Assembly (NCBI GenBank): GCA_943736015.1
Contig: OX031060.1
Span: 888,001-952,000, forward strand
Source of the DNA: Tridacna crocea
Lineage: Eukaryota > Mollusca > Bivalvia > Cardiida > Cardiidae
Direction of reading: 5' to 3'
DNA length: 64,000 nucleotides
This document shows positions 1 through 15,100 of the stretch, in pieces. The translations under genes and the position numbers were made by a program. The notes below the pieces were generated by a model. The model saw only the letters and a list, made by a program, of their open reading frames with translations. It had not been told where the DNA came from and searched no databases. How positions within the stretch are numbered: position 1 is the stretch's first letter; every line of letters starts with the position of its first letter.

Positions 1-172
1 AAATCTGCCTTTCCTGATCTGTGGTTGATTCCCAGCAGGAGTTTGTTTAGAGGTGAAAGTAGTAAAGGGGACCCAGTCTCCCTCACCAAGTCTATAAATA
101 GCCCTTCATGACCTAAAGCATCCTCTAACACTTGTAAACAAAGTAGGGCTGACTTCTCCAAGGATTCTTGAC
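1..172 (-). CDS. NUP205: NUP205 coding exon 18 (partial, runs off left edge)
   Basis: Acceptor AG at 174-173. Encodes residues 821-877 of the assembled protein, containing SLEKSALLCLQVLE and LLGINHRSGKADF, which match the NUP205 helix around the human block GINPRTKKAD. The first codon is shared with exon 17 (phase 1). Confidence 0.88.
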
Positions 173-3100
173 CTGAAATTATAAATAAACCACATGTCAA
201 CCATGGTTTTTAATCCTATGGTACTTGACACACAACAATTCACATGATTTTCATTAACCCTTTACCACACAATGATGACTTTTAACAACCCTAAGAAAGA
301 GGCCTTTGGAAAACTTTGTGGGAAAAGGAGAAAATGCTGGTAACCAGCATTTTCTCCTTTTTCCACAAAGTTTCCTACTCAAACAAAAATTGCATCATTT
401 GAGCCACTATAAATTATCGTCTGTAAATGCTTTAGAGTTAAATTAGATCTAAAATCATGCTGTCTGGTAATGGGTTAAATGATTATTTGTCATTGAATAC
501 ATAGAAACCATTGTGTGAAGAGAAGAATATGCTGGTTCCCACCATATTTTTTATCCATTCACAAACAAATTTCACAATTTGAGCATCATGTAATTTGTTA
601 TCTACAGTATTTATGTACCTCTTACTTCCTATTTTAACTTATATTTCTGCTTCTTCAAGGAAATGGGGAAAATGCTTGTTTACAGCATCTCCTTTACCCA
701 AAATGTTTTCACCAGTTACCAGCATTTTCTCCTTTTCCCACAATGTTTTAAAAAGGCTCTTCTTCCAGAGTCACTTAAATATGGGATTGTATGGTAAAGA
801 GATGAACAAATACTTATATACATACCACTGGTCTGAGTGTAGGTTTCAGAGTGTTTCATAGCATCATCCAAAATTCTTAGAATCTGCAAGGGGAAAAAGA
901 CTATAATATTACAAGAAGTTTAAAAAAAAAAACAAAGTCCAATTTTAAGTAAAAATGAAACACAATGTATTCAAGCCTTGAAACAACTTTATTCTCTGTG
1001 TCATTCAATAAAATGTTAGGTAAATGCACTGATGACACATCATATGGTTGTTTATTTTCCCCACAATGTTTTCTACTCTTCCAAAGAACAAAATTAGCTG
1101 AAGTGAAAGCAGACTAGATCTGAAAAAAACTAGAGCTATTACTAAACATGATTATACCCACCACCATCTCCTGGTCACAAAAACAGGTCTTTGTCACAAA
1201 ATGCAGAATGGTCTAGTACAGAAGTAAGACTTGAAAAAAGTTCAAGGGGGATAATTCCGCGACAAATCGCAGCATAGTCATGAAAATTGCACATGCACAA
1301 CTTCATATATATATAGGAACCCTATGTGTAAAATCAAGTTCAGTACGTGAAAAACTGATGGAGTATTGCTCACGACAAATTTGTGTTTACAGACAGATGG
1401 ACTGATAGACAGACAGACTGCCATGGCGATTCCAGTATACCCCCTCCACTTCGTTGTGGGGGATACAAAAACTCCTAACCTCTTTGGACAATTTCCCATG
1501 ATCAAAGACAATATAGCCCATACTTACCATCTGTAATAGGTGACTGTTCTTGAACATGTGTACCAATAAAGTGAAACCTGCAGGTTTGCTAGCTAACATT
1601 GTACCCCCAGACTGCAACTCTAGTACATGGTCTGTAAAGTGGTCCCCTTGTACTTCATAACTGTGCAGAATTTTACGAAGGATACTTAAGCACAGGCTTG
1701 TTACCTCCCACTAGGAAAAGAAAGAACTAAACTGTTCATACTTGAAATTTAATACTAATCTAATATAAAAAAACTTGCAACCTCAAATTAAAAGAAAATT
1801 CTGTGGTAATTATTGGTCGCTCCTTGTGAAATGGGGGTTGACAGCTTCCTCGCAGGCAGACTGTGGTCGAAAAATTCTTGCTTTTTGTAAATATCCAGCA
1901 CATCAAAAGACCAGTCTAGCTTATGTTCCAGTCTCTGTTGACCTTTCCCAAATAATCCTTGGTTTTCATGACCCTGAACAGGTAGCCTTTTGAAAACATT
2001 GTGGGAAAAGAAGAAAATGCTGGTAACCAGCATTTTCTCCTTTTCCCACTATGTTTTACAGCCATCCCAAAACAAATTTCAATTTTTTGAGCCACATTAC
2101 TTTTGTTGTCTGCATATGCTACCACTTTGGACTAGTCTAAAGTTTTGAAATATTTGCTGACACAATTTCAAATTGGCTCAATTTTTCTTTAAAAAGGTAG
2201 AAAACATTGTGGTAAACAGAGAAAAAATGGTTACAAGCATTTTCTCCTTTTCCCACAATGTTTTAAAGTCTTCTGACATCCCTATGGTCATTTAAAGCAG
2301 ATATTTTATGATAAAGGATTCAGATCGATTTTCAACATAATTTCTGGTACATTGCAGCAGCCAGTGCACCTATCCATGCTTTCCTGGAGTCTCCTTTACC
2401 AGTACTTCTCACTATTTTCTTTCCAAGCCCCTGGCTACTTTTCCACATAAATATTGTCAAGAAAATGGTCAGCACTGGGAAAGGAATGTATCCTGTTTCA
2501 ATGTCTGTCATCAATCCTCAGAAAGTAAATTGGCTGAGCCAGGGATCAAACCCATAACCCCCTGTTCTCAAGTGCTGCATGCGACAGACAGAGCTACCAG
2601 GACTCGGCAAAAAGGTTAACTCATTTCCAAACAACAAAACTTTAGGTTTGTCCAACTCAAAAGCATTTGCAGACGACAAAATAAAAGGGACTGAAAATTT
2701 GAAATTTGTTTTGTGAAGGGTAGAAAACATTGTGGGAAATGGAGAAAATGCTGGTTACCAGCATTTTCTCCATTTCCTACAATGTTTCTTAAATGGTACT
2801 TTCTCAGGGTCGTCAAAAGTAGGGATTGTGTGGTAATGGGTTAAGAAGAGCAGAGGATATACAAACCCTCTCTCCTGGATTCTTGTATGCCCTGCTGCCT
2901 GACTTCAAGAAAACATCATCCCTGATGTATTGTAAATAGGGCTCAAACCCGGGCACCCTAGATCCTGCCCCTAGGGCCGCTGGAACTGGGGTGTCAGTCA
3001 AAATATCTAGAAACTCCAGAAAGCCCTTGGTTATTGGATACTCTTCATTGCGTGACTCCACCTCTTCCAACTCTACTTGTATGCCACCCGCTTGTTTCTC

Positions 3101-6100
3101 TCCACCAGTCGGCACTGTTACCAGGATCTACAAGATAGTGAAAATGTGCTTAAATTTTTCTTAGAGGCAAGCAGTTTTTTATGCTTCTGAAGACAGGTTT
3201 TAGAAATTATTTTGAGAAAAGTACAGTTTCTACACCTAATAATATAAGAGCAATACAACAACACCCGATAGGCATTATATCTCTTCTGTTCAAATGTAAA
3301 TTACGGAACATCTGTACATGAAAATTTAAAAATTTTGTACCCTATAAACAGCTAAAAAATCTGACCTGAGACGCTTCCAAACTGAGCCAAAGTGAGGCTG
3401 CGATGTCCGACGTCTTACACAAGGCAGCCAAAAGTTTTAACAGCTCTGACTTCATCTGTGGGGGTACACTGCAAGTGATCAGTCCAAACATCGTCATGGA
3501 AACAGACCAATGCTGATTCTCAAACACAGCAAATCTACAGTACTCATTCTGAAAGATTGATATCGTGTTGATAAACTGGAATCCCATTGAAACATAGTAG
3601 CAGGGAGTCACATTTAGCAAGCCATTGTAACACTTTATCACCTATTCATTTTATTTTAACAACCCTTGAGAAAGAGAACTTTTGAAAACATTGTGAGAAA
3701 TGGAGAAAATGCTGGTAACCAGCATTTTCTCCTTTTCCCACAACATTTTCTACCCTTTCAGAGACAAAACAATGGATTTTTGCTACATTTTCATCTGCCA
3801 ATACTTTCATTATGGGCCACCCAAAATATTTTTGTTGTAAGGTGAAGTCAAACAAGGTTAAAATGAATGAAACATCTGCTATCCCTATTCACATTCTGCC
3901 AATACAGTCTACATACTGATGGACAATAATGTTTACATAATTATATGCTACCAAACCTTCATCCTCATTATTATCAAATTCACATACAATACACATGTAC
4001 AGCCCAAACATGTAGTGTTTCATCATTATGCTTTGTGAATGAAAGTTACCCTGCAGAAATAAAGGAAATTTGTTCTTACAAATTTACACAGGCATCTTTA
4101 ACTCTTCACTAAACCTCAAGCTTTTTGCAAATTGAAAGCATCTTTGTGCAATAATTTTAACGTGGCTAGAACTTCACTAGTTGACTGTGAAGGAGTAAAC
4201 ATTGTGGGAAAAGTAGAAAATATACACATTTTTTCCTTTTATCACAATGGTTTCAAAGCTTTCTTTCCCGGGATTGTTGGAAGTTGGGATTGTGAAATAA
4301 AGAGTTGGTTGTACAAGGGCATTTTTCTAAACTGTGTCAAAAATATCCTTGTTATCATGAGTTCCCATTTCAATACTTAACGAGAAATCCTATTTGAATT
4401 AAATATATTCAGCAATGACAGAGATATCATAAAATCCTGAAGTTACTGCACAACCATGCAGATGATTGATAATGCTAGGGCATTTTCTTCAACACCAGCT
4501 GAATTAAAAATGTAAAAAAACAAAGGCCTGGCAAAGAGGCCCATATTATGCCTTGTCAGTGAAATGGATTAAAAACTAGACATCTATACAGATCTTTATT
4601 TTAACTCATTACCTAATAAGAATATTTTTAGGCTTGTCCAAATTGAAAGCATTTAATGACGACAACATGAAATTTACTGAAAATTTGAAACTTGTTCTGT
4701 AAAAAGTAGAAAACATTGTGGGAAAAGGAGAAAATGCTGGTTAACAGCATTTTCTGCTTTTCCCACAATGTTTTCTAAAGGCTTCTTTGCCAGGGTCGTC
4801 AAAAGTAGGGATTGTGTAGTAATGGGTTAAAGTCACATGCACTATTATACACCACAGAGATTAATTATTGTGAATTTCAAATTATTCCGACGAAAACTGT
4901 AGTCGGAGTTGCGAACACAAGAAATTGCTAACGGAAGGATGGACAACTACGGCTGTAACATAATATCACCCTTCCAGCATACAAAAACAGCAATGGCAAT
5001 ATTTGTCATGCTATCATAAAAAGATATTTTCATCTCCTTTAACCCTTTCCCAAACGATAAACTTTTGAACTAGACCAAATTGAAAGCATTTGCAGACGAC
5101 AATTCAACTCTTGCTGAAAAGATGATGTCTTTCTATGATAGGGTAGAAAACATTGTGGGAAAAGGAGAAAATGCTGGTTACCTACATTTTCTCCTTTTCC
5201 CACAATGTTTTCAAAAGGCTACTATTCCAGACCAATAAAACCAGGGATTGTTTGAACAAAGTGATAGAAATTGGATTGTTTCAAATCTATGCAATACAGC
5301 TACCTATAGTTTAAATTTTTCACATTTTACAAAAATCATATGTTTCTATAACTCCTACCAACACAACAAAATCTAAGACCTATCTAAATCGAAAGTCTTT
5401 GAGGACAACAAATCAAATGTTATTCAAATTAGGAATGTTGTCTTTAAAAGACTGGAAATTATTGTAGGGAAAAAGGAGAAAATGGTGGTTACCAGCATAT
5501 TCTCCTTTTCCTAAATGTTTTCTGAAGCTCTTTTTATGGACTTTGTTAATAAAAGTAGGGTTGTACGGTGACGGGTAATCACTAGACAAACTCTAGAACT
5601 ATAAATAAGCCATACTCTGACAAAAACAGACATGCAACTGCTAACCACATCAGCCTGCGCTGTCTGCGCAGGCTGCCCTTGGCCAAAACTTTTCACTATT
5701 GGTCAATTTTCTGTATGACAAGGGCCAGTCTACCTCTTGGATAGGTCTGTTGTTACACAAAATGGATATTACAGATCTGTTATGTGATGGCTTGCTTGGC
5801 ATCATATTTTACAGAGAAGCATTAAGCCCTGTTTTGCCAGAGCCTGACTGACATGTATCACCTGTTCACAAATAACCCTGACAAGTTTGATGACGGCAAC
5901 CAAACCCTCCAGTTCCTGTGGAGTGATGGCTCGCGTTGATGTCCTGTGAGTGAATGTAGAATCTGCAATACCAGGAGTGTCCCGTCTTAAACTGCTGTAG
6001 TACTGATGGAACGATGTAAAAATGTGGTCCAATGACACGGTGCTGGATGTGTTACCTGAAACATGAAAAAATATTAACCCTTAGGCTGCCAAGCAGCACT

Positions 6101-9100
6101 AACTGACCTTTTGCTGACAGTGTAGATTAAGATCAGACTGCACATAACACACAGTCTGATCTTGGGCCTATGCAGCCATATGAAGAAGATTTGTAATTCT
6201 CAAAACTGAATCAATTTGAAATAACAATTTCTGGGTTTTTACCACAGGTTTGTGAGTTTTTATACCACAGGTCTGTCAGTTTTATATAAGTTATTTAGCA
6301 GTATAGCAATTAATTCTTTATTTCCCTATCTTGTCTATTAACCCTTTATTCTACTAATTTTAACATCTCTGACAGGAGTCTTTTGAAATCATTGTTGGAG
6401 TAGGAGAAAATGCTGTTAATCAGCATTTTCTCCTTTTCCCACAATGTTTTCTACCCTTTCCAAAACAAAGTTTGAAAGTTTAGTAATTTCCATTTTGTCC
6501 ACTGCAACTGTTTTCAATTCTGACCAGTCCAAAATTTTGTTTTTTGGTAAAGAGTTAATGAATACCATATCTTTTTCTTATGTTGTAATCAAATGACCAC
6601 CATTGCTACCATACAGACATTTTACAAACTATCTTGAACAGTTTTATACCTGGGTAAAAATGAAGGACAACCAAGTCCGCAGTGGATTGTACACATTGCT
6701 ACATAAGTTCATCTGCAGCCCTTTCTAAACCTTATCACATTTCAAATCACCTTGATTTCTGACTTTTGGCTGATCTACTGCAGTCCTGCAGAATGAGTAG
6801 ATTGAAATAGAGAGCAATGGTGTGAAAAAGGGAATTTACAAGATTTGTTTGGCAAACTGTACTGGTTACATGTGATTTTTCAACACTGATTTTTCAGCAT
6901 ATCCAACACATAATTATATAAAACATACATACCATTAATTTTCAGTAGATTATAGCAGTGATGTGCACAAGGATTGTTGTTGGCCAGCCCTGTCAGCATA
7001 TTTATATACGGGACATATAGAGATGGGGGTAAAAGGTCACCAGCCATTCTTACAAACTTGTACAGGGCTACCTGAAAAAGTATGTTACTTCATTAGATAC
7101 CTGCAAGCTTTCTGGCTAAATACAATATTACACATGAGGATGAATGAATGTTTGTGAGTTTTAGTAAGTTATCATGAGGGTGAATGAACGTTGTTTTATG
7201 GGAAATTGATAGCTTTTGTCATTTTAGCAGTCTTTGATCTATGATGTCTACTTTACTGAAAATCTGTAGACAGAAAGAAACCACTAAATTGCAATTTTCT
7301 GGTCTTATTCTTGACTGAAAATGCCCATTAGGGTTTTTGGCACTTTAACCCTTTCCCAAACAATCCCTGTTTTTTACGGGTCTGGAATACTAGCCTTTGG
7401 AAAACATTGTGGGAATAGGAGAAAATGCTGGTAACTAGCATTTTCTCCTTTTCCCACAAAGTTTTCTACCCTATCATAGACAGAAATAATCTTTTCAGCA
7501 AGAGTTGAATCGTCGTCTGCAAATGCTTTCAATTTGGTCTAGTCCAAAAGTTTGTTGTTTGGGAAAGGGTTAAATTCAACAGGTTAACCCATTAACACAC
7601 AATTCTTACTTTTGAGGATCCTGAGAAAGAAGCATTTAGGTAACATTGTGGGAAAAGGGGAAAATGTTGATAACCAGCATATGCTGATAACCAGCATTTT
7701 CTACTTTTCCCACAATGTTTTCTACCCTTCATAAAACCAATTTCAATTTTTGGTCACTTTTATTTTGTTGTCTGCAAATGCTTTCGATTTGGACAAGCCT
7801 CAAATATTGTCGTTTGGTAATGAGTTAATAAGAAAGACAAACGCTCACTTGTTTCTGTGGAGGTCGTCTGTGAAAAGATTCATACTGATTCCCAGTCTCA
7901 GGTGGACACCAGTATTCCACAGACAGTTCTAGGTTCAGTGGATCTTTGATGTACAGCTCATAAATCTGCAAAAATACAGTAAGGTATCTAATATTTCCTT
8001 CCTGCCTAGCACAGCTCTCTGTTTTGTCACCCTCAAGTTACAGTAAAACAGTAAACACAATCTCAATTGGAAACAACAAAGAAACTGTTGACCAATACAT
8101 AATAAACCGACCAAACTGACAGATTATAAAGAGATTATTCTAACTCTTTACCACAAAATTCCAATTTTTAATCACCCTGCAGAAAGAGGCCTTTGAAAAC
8201 ATTGTGGGAAAAGGAGAAAATGCTGCTAACCAGCATTTTCTCCTTTTCCCACAATGTTTTTTTTACTTTGTCAGAGACTAGCAGTTAACCTCATTATTTG
8301 AGTCATGTCTAGTTTCTCCTCTATAAAAAGTTCTAATATGGATGTCTCTAAATTTTTGTTGACGAAAGGATTATTTCAGTCATGTTCTTCAAAACCCCAG
8401 CACAAGCTTTAACCATATTTATTTTACATCCATTGAGAAACAGTTTCTGACAACTTTTACTAAACTCTTTCCATTCTGCTTTCTAGGAACTGCACCAGTA
8501 TTCCTGCAGAATGTGAGGGCCAATGAACAAATTCCCAAAGCTGACATTCAGTCCTGAGTCTCAAACCTGGTAACAAGTCAATACCATTTTCAGCATGTGT
8601 TCAAAATCACGTCTCAGGTTTCCCGGTGGTTCTTGTCCCTCATGTAAATGTGCAAGTATAATTCTGGCTGTTTCATCACCATGGTTACGGATCTCTTTCA
8701 CCTGTACAAAAATAAGCAAATACAATATTGTTTAACTGCCATGTTTTTTCACCTTGCTGCAGTTCACTTTATTATCCAACTATCATTTATATAATAATTA
8801 TTTACTTTTTTACCTTATTTTGCTGGGAAATAGTGCTGACTTTTGGTGCTCAAGTACATTATCAAAGAAAGTATGAGATTCATGACTAATTAATTTATAT
8901 GAGATGCAACAGGTGATTTTTGTCGTATTTTTGCTTGCTGATACCCAATCATATTATTTCATACTAAGCTAACCATTCAACACTTTATCGAGCAATCCTG
9001 AGTACCAACAACCCCTGAAGGACTGGCATTTTCTTCAGTAATAAAGGCTCTGTAAGCATCGTGAGAAAAGGAGAAAATGCTAGTGACCCAGAGGTTTCTC

Positions 9101-12100
9101 CTTTTTCCACAATGCTTTCTTCCCTATCAAAGAAAACTTCTACAATTTGAGCCACACTCAGAGTTAACTCTTTACCACACAATCTCCACTTTTAACAACC
9201 CTGAGAAAGAAGCCTTTTGAAAACATTATGGAAAAAGGATAACCAGCATTTTCTCCTTTTTCCACAATATTTTCTATCCTTCCCTAAACAAATTTCAAAT
9301 TATGAATGACACTTATCTTGTTCTTGTTTTGTTCCTTAGATAAGGTCTAAAATTTTGTTGTTTGGAAAAGAGTTAGACTTCACCAAAACAAAATACATCT
9401 TTACAACATCTCACAACAATCTTGTAACAGGTACATGGTTATAAAACTGTTATCAACTCAAGTATGAAATTTTTTCAAAAGCTAACAGATTCTCACCTTC
9501 AAAGGAAACTGATAGATGAAATCTGTTAAAAGTCTGTGTACTTTTGTCAGGTAAAACTCCTGAAGAAAAAAAAAGAGGTTATAGGAATTCAACTTAATGG
9601 CCAAGAACTATTGATAGACAAGGCTATATTTCAGGTCTGACATAAAAATTTGAAACAAAATTTTATTGATTCTAGAAAAAACATTATTAAGCATGCCTTG
9701 GCAGGCTTAAAAGATTTTTTAGACAAGTTTAGCAAACTTATTCCTCAAGTCTATGGCAACTGATATTCTTTTGATAGAACATGCTTCATCACCTGATGAG
9801 ACTTAAAGATAAATAGAAAATTTAACAGGGGTAGTTTTTCTTTGTGGAACATTAACCCTTGATCAGACTGGCTTACGGATATGTAAGAGAAAATGGACAA
9901 ACACATGCAAAGCTCACATGATTGGTTTGTGGAGCGAAGAATGACTGCCTGAGTACCACACATATAAAGGAAAGAAAACAGTACTGGATTATAAACGGTC
10001 TTTTATCGGATATCACTGTAGGAGTAGCAAACTTGTACTAGATAAAACAGAAATGCAATGCATGAGAACCTGACAAAACTTTCTTCCAACGTACAGTGAA
10101 CAGAAATATACCATACACCAAGGTCACAGGGTACTGGTTGCCACAGGTTAAAATAGTCAGACGCATCCAAAATTTGCAATTTGCATGTCTCTGCCTGACT
10201 TGTCCCAAGGAAATTTTTTAACATGCTCAAAACTTCCCATCAGACAGAACAGATGTGGTCGGACAAGTAGCAGATTCACTGGATAAGAAACGGACATAAA
10301 ATTGATACAACCAGGCATAAACTGATAAAATGATTTTATATCCATTACACCTCCATTTAGCTTGCTGTGACCAAACCTTTTGATAAATGTGAAAGTGTGC
10401 AAGGGCAGTGTATTCCTTGGAGGCAATTTTCCTTGTAGGTAGAGTTGCAAGGGGCAGTTCTTGGAAGGGCAGTTTTCCTAAAATTCTAAATTATTTATAT
10501 TCTTAGATTGTTTTACCATGTTCCTCAAAAAAACTGTCACACAGTCTAAGTCTAAATCAGACTGCACAATTTAAGCATTTTGAGTCACAAAGTTGCTCTT
10601 TTATTCATCACCAAGGGTCTGGAAGAGATCTTATTAATTAACCCATTACCACACAATCCCTACTTTTGACGACCTTGAGAAAGAAGCCTTTAGAAAACAC
10701 TGTTGGAAAAGGAGAAAATGCTGATAATCAGCATTTCTCCTTTTCCCATAATGTTTTCTACTCTTCACAAAACAAATTTCAAATTTTCAGTCCCGTTTTT
10801 TTGTCGTCTGCAAATGCTCACGATTAGGGAAAATAAATTTTGTCATTTGGTAATGAGTCAAGAAAACCATCACTTCCACTTATAAGGGGCTCTGAACTAC
10901 CAAACAAAGTTTTGACCTATACACTACCTCCTTGTGAAATTTGTTGATAGATATGACAGATGTATGTAGAAACTCGAACACATCCGACTGGACAGCTAGA
11001 TCTAACAAAGTCTCATCTTCCTCATAGTATTCTCCAGCACCTGTTTGTTCAATAAATGAAAAATTTTTGGAAAAGCATCTCCATTAGCTCTCTATTACAC
11101 AAATAACACTGGGAAAGAAGAATTACGAAAACATGGTGGGAAAAGTAGAAAATGCTTTTAACCAGTAACAACACAACATTTTTTAACCTATCATAGACAA
11201 ATTCCAGCATTTGAGCCACACTTAAATTTTCCTCTACAAATATTTTCAATTTGGCAAGTCTAAACTTTTGTCATTTAGGTTAAGAGTTGAGACTATCCAT
11301 GCTACATTTGGAAACTAGTCGTATACAATGGTGGTCTAAATGTTGACAATCTCAGCATCCATCTGGATTTGGACTTGAACTGTTGTTTCTCAGTGTACAC
11401 TTCCTTCATTGTAAACAAACTGCCCACCCATGTAACTCAGTAGTTAGCATATCAGACCTGTGACCTGGTGGTTGTGAGCTTGATACATGGTTGAGACAAA
11501 CTTTCTTTCCTGCTGTTTTTCGCCTCTCACCTCAGATGCATATGAGAAAGTAGTATAACTTAGAAAGAAAGTCATGCCAGTATTGGTTTAAGAGAGCTAA
11601 GAAACACTTGTGTAGGTGCACTGGCTGCCATGATATGTCTAAAATTATTAAACAGCACAAAACTTTTATTCAATAAGACAAGCTAAATAACTTGCTTATT
11701 ACATCACTCATTAAAACGACATAAAGAATATTAAAATGTGCAATATAACTTAAATAGCAAAACTATAATCACCCAGTCTTACACCCAGTCTTACACCCAG
11801 TCTTACACCTGGTACAACAATCATTCAGACATCTAGACCCTGTGCACATACTGACCAAAACTATCAATGAAGTCTGGTATCAAACGTTAAGATCCCAGTC
11901 AAACAAAGTCGGCCAAGTTAGAACTTACCAGCAGCAAACGGGTATTGGGATAGTTGCCGTAAAGTAACCCCCCACGCAAACTGGGCAACAGCTTTTAACT
12001 CCGGAATCTTCCATTCAGGCCCCTCCTTCAACTCTTTGTGTATGTCTGCTATGTACTGAGCATCGGCTAGTATTGGCATGCTCTGTCTAGTATCTGAATC

Positions 12101-15100
12101 AATCACATTTATTTACAGTTTTACTACAATTAATTAATTGACAACATACATGTGTATATCAAAATCAGACCAAACGGTATAAGTTATCTTAAATATCTTC
12201 TGTCCCAAATGTTTTCATTATGTACCATATGACAAAAATGTACTCATATCCAAACTGAAAGCATATCCATACAACAAGTTAGACTTGGCTCAATTGACTG
12301 AATAAGTTCTTGAAAGGATACAAAAGATTGTGGGGAAAGGAGAAAATGCTGGTATACAGTACATTTTTCCCCCTTCATTGTTTTCTAATCTTTCATGGAA
12401 AAATCCCATTATTTTGCCAAATCTATTGTTGTCTGCAAACCCTTTCAATTTGGATTTGTCTAAAATTTTGTCATGTGTTAAAAAGCTTAAGGATAATGTT
12501 TATCATTTTAGATCAAAACCCAGTTGGCTATGTTGGTAAACTCTTCCCAAACCACAAAATTTTGGACTAGTCCAATTCAAAGCATTTGCAGACGACAAAA
12601 TAAATGTGAATCAAAAGCTGAAATTTGATTTGGAAAAGGGAGAAAACATTGTGGAAAAATGGAGAAAATGCTGGTAACCAGCATTTTCTCCTTTTCCCAC
12701 AATGTTTTCAAGGGCTTTCTTTCTCGGGGTGGTCAAAAGTCGGGATTGTGTGTAAAAGAGTTAAGGTGGTATGACCACTAAATTGTATCTATCAATACCA
12801 ATCCACTTTTTTAGTAGCATCTGATCATTATTGGATCCAATTCCAATCTTGATCTCTCCATTTTTGGGAATTTACTGTGCTCTTTTAATTTGTAAATTGT
12901 TTAACCCTTACCAGATGACAGAATTTTAGCCCTGTCCAAATTGAATGCATTTGCAGACGACAATTTCAAAATGGCTGGAATGGTGCAATTGTTTGAAAGG
13001 GTCGAAAACCTTGTGGGAAAAGGAGAAAATGCTGGTTACCAGCATTTTCTCCATTTGCCACAATGTTTTCAAAAGGCTTCTTTCCAATGGTTGTCAATAG
13101 TCATCTTTGTGTGGGAAAGGGTTAAATGATATTAATCATTGTTTTTTTCCCTAATCCTACCTGCAAATATCATAGCAATCGATTTAGAAATCACTCCATC
13201 TATATTCAGAAAATTAACTATAACATTGATTTTCTAGTAATGAAAACACATATTATGGCTGAAGTTATAACAAACTGTGTAAAACATATTGGCAAAATGT
13301 TTTCAGAAATATTCCCAATGCCATGCTAAAAAAAGAGTGTGGCGGTTGGTTTTGTTGTTTTCTGGATTCCACTGCATACTTTTTCCTTTGCATGTTTACA
13401 ATATTTAACTCTTTATCACACAATCCTGAATTTTAACAACCCTGAGAAAAAAGCTTTTTGAAAACCTTGTAGGAAAAAAAGAAAATGCTGGTAACCAGCA
13501 TTTTCTCCTCTTCCCACAATGTTTTATACCCTTCCCACAATGTTTCATACCCTTCCTTAATTTTTGAGCCATTTATTTTGTCATCTGCAAATGCTTTCAA
13601 TTTGGACAAGTCTATAGTTTTGTTGTTTGGTAAAGAGTTAAAAAGTAAAAATCTACCTTCTGCATCTTCTCTCTCCATAATGGAAACATCAAAACAGTAT
13701 AGTAAAGCCATCAGCAATGTCAGTGTAACTGGGTGGAGGGTGTTGTTGGCTTGTAACATGTCGTCTTCTTTCAGATGGGAAATGAGCTGTAGTGTGCCGT
13801 TTTTACTGAAGGGTCGTTGACAAGCCAAGCAAAACAAGCATTCTGCACAGGCTACCTGAATCTCCTCATACATGTCTTTTACCTACAACCAATTAAAAAC
13901 GATAAATGCTTACAGTATACAATGTGATCCTCTTCTCACAACCTTGAGAAAGAAAAACTTTTAAAAATATCACAAAAATGAAGAGAAAACGCTGATAACC
14001 AAAATTTCAATTTTATCCTTTTTCTACGGTGATTAGCACCACAAATCCCATCAGTTTAGTCTATCCTTACGTGTCATATGCAAATAATTCCAAAGTGGAT
14101 GAATCAAAAACTGTATCCTCTGGTAAATAGCTGACTCTTTAACCCTTAAAACTGTTAAATAACTAAAAATGACATTTTCAATTAAATACTACAAACCCAA
14201 ATATTGCTGTTTTAAGCTATGTTCTGCGGAATGATATCTCCTTATCAGACAGTGTAGATCCAAGATCAGACTGCATGTTCTGTGCAGTCTGATCTTGATC
14301 TACATTGTCTGCAAAAGGTCAGCAAGTCACGCTTAGCAGTCTAAGAGTTAACTCTTTACTACAAGTTGTTGCAGATAAAAAATTAATTGTGGCTAAATCA
14401 ATGATACATGACTCAGAAAGGGTAGAAAACATGGAGGAACAAGGAGAAAAGGAGAAAAACTTTGTTGCCAGCATTTTCTCCTTTTCCCATGATGTTTTTA
14501 AAGGTTTTAAGTGTTGTTTTAACTTAAAATGATGTAGCAAGGGGCTAATAGAACATTAAGATCAGTCAACAATGAACATTCAGAATGAGACAGATCTGTT
14601 CTTCACATAAAATTCCATTCTAAAATTTACTTTGAATTAAAAAAATTCAGACTGGGAGGGGTAAAATTTCCTTTGAATTCAAAAAATTCAGATTGGGAGG
14701 GGGTAGTGTTTTTTAATCTAAATAAAAACGTCAATTTTCTTAACCTTTAAGCATTTTAAGAGTAACACAAAAATAGTACACTGAATAAGTTTTTTCTATC
14801 AGTTAAACTTTCCATGAAAAAAGGTTGCTCAATAAAACACTGCCATTTCCAGAATAGTTTCCAATGCCATCAAATCTAACACCAGGACCTACCTGTTTCT
14901 TATATTTTGCGGGGCCAAGAGCTCTGTTGTTCTGAAGTTTCTCTAGTTCTTTAGTGACATCCATATCTTTTAAAATGCCTTAAGAAAAAGATAACATGAT
15001 CTTAACTCTTTTCCACACAATGACAATTTTTGATGACCCTGAGGTAGAACCATCCTCGGATACCCCAGGGTCTCCCTATTTGCTACGCTACATCGACCCC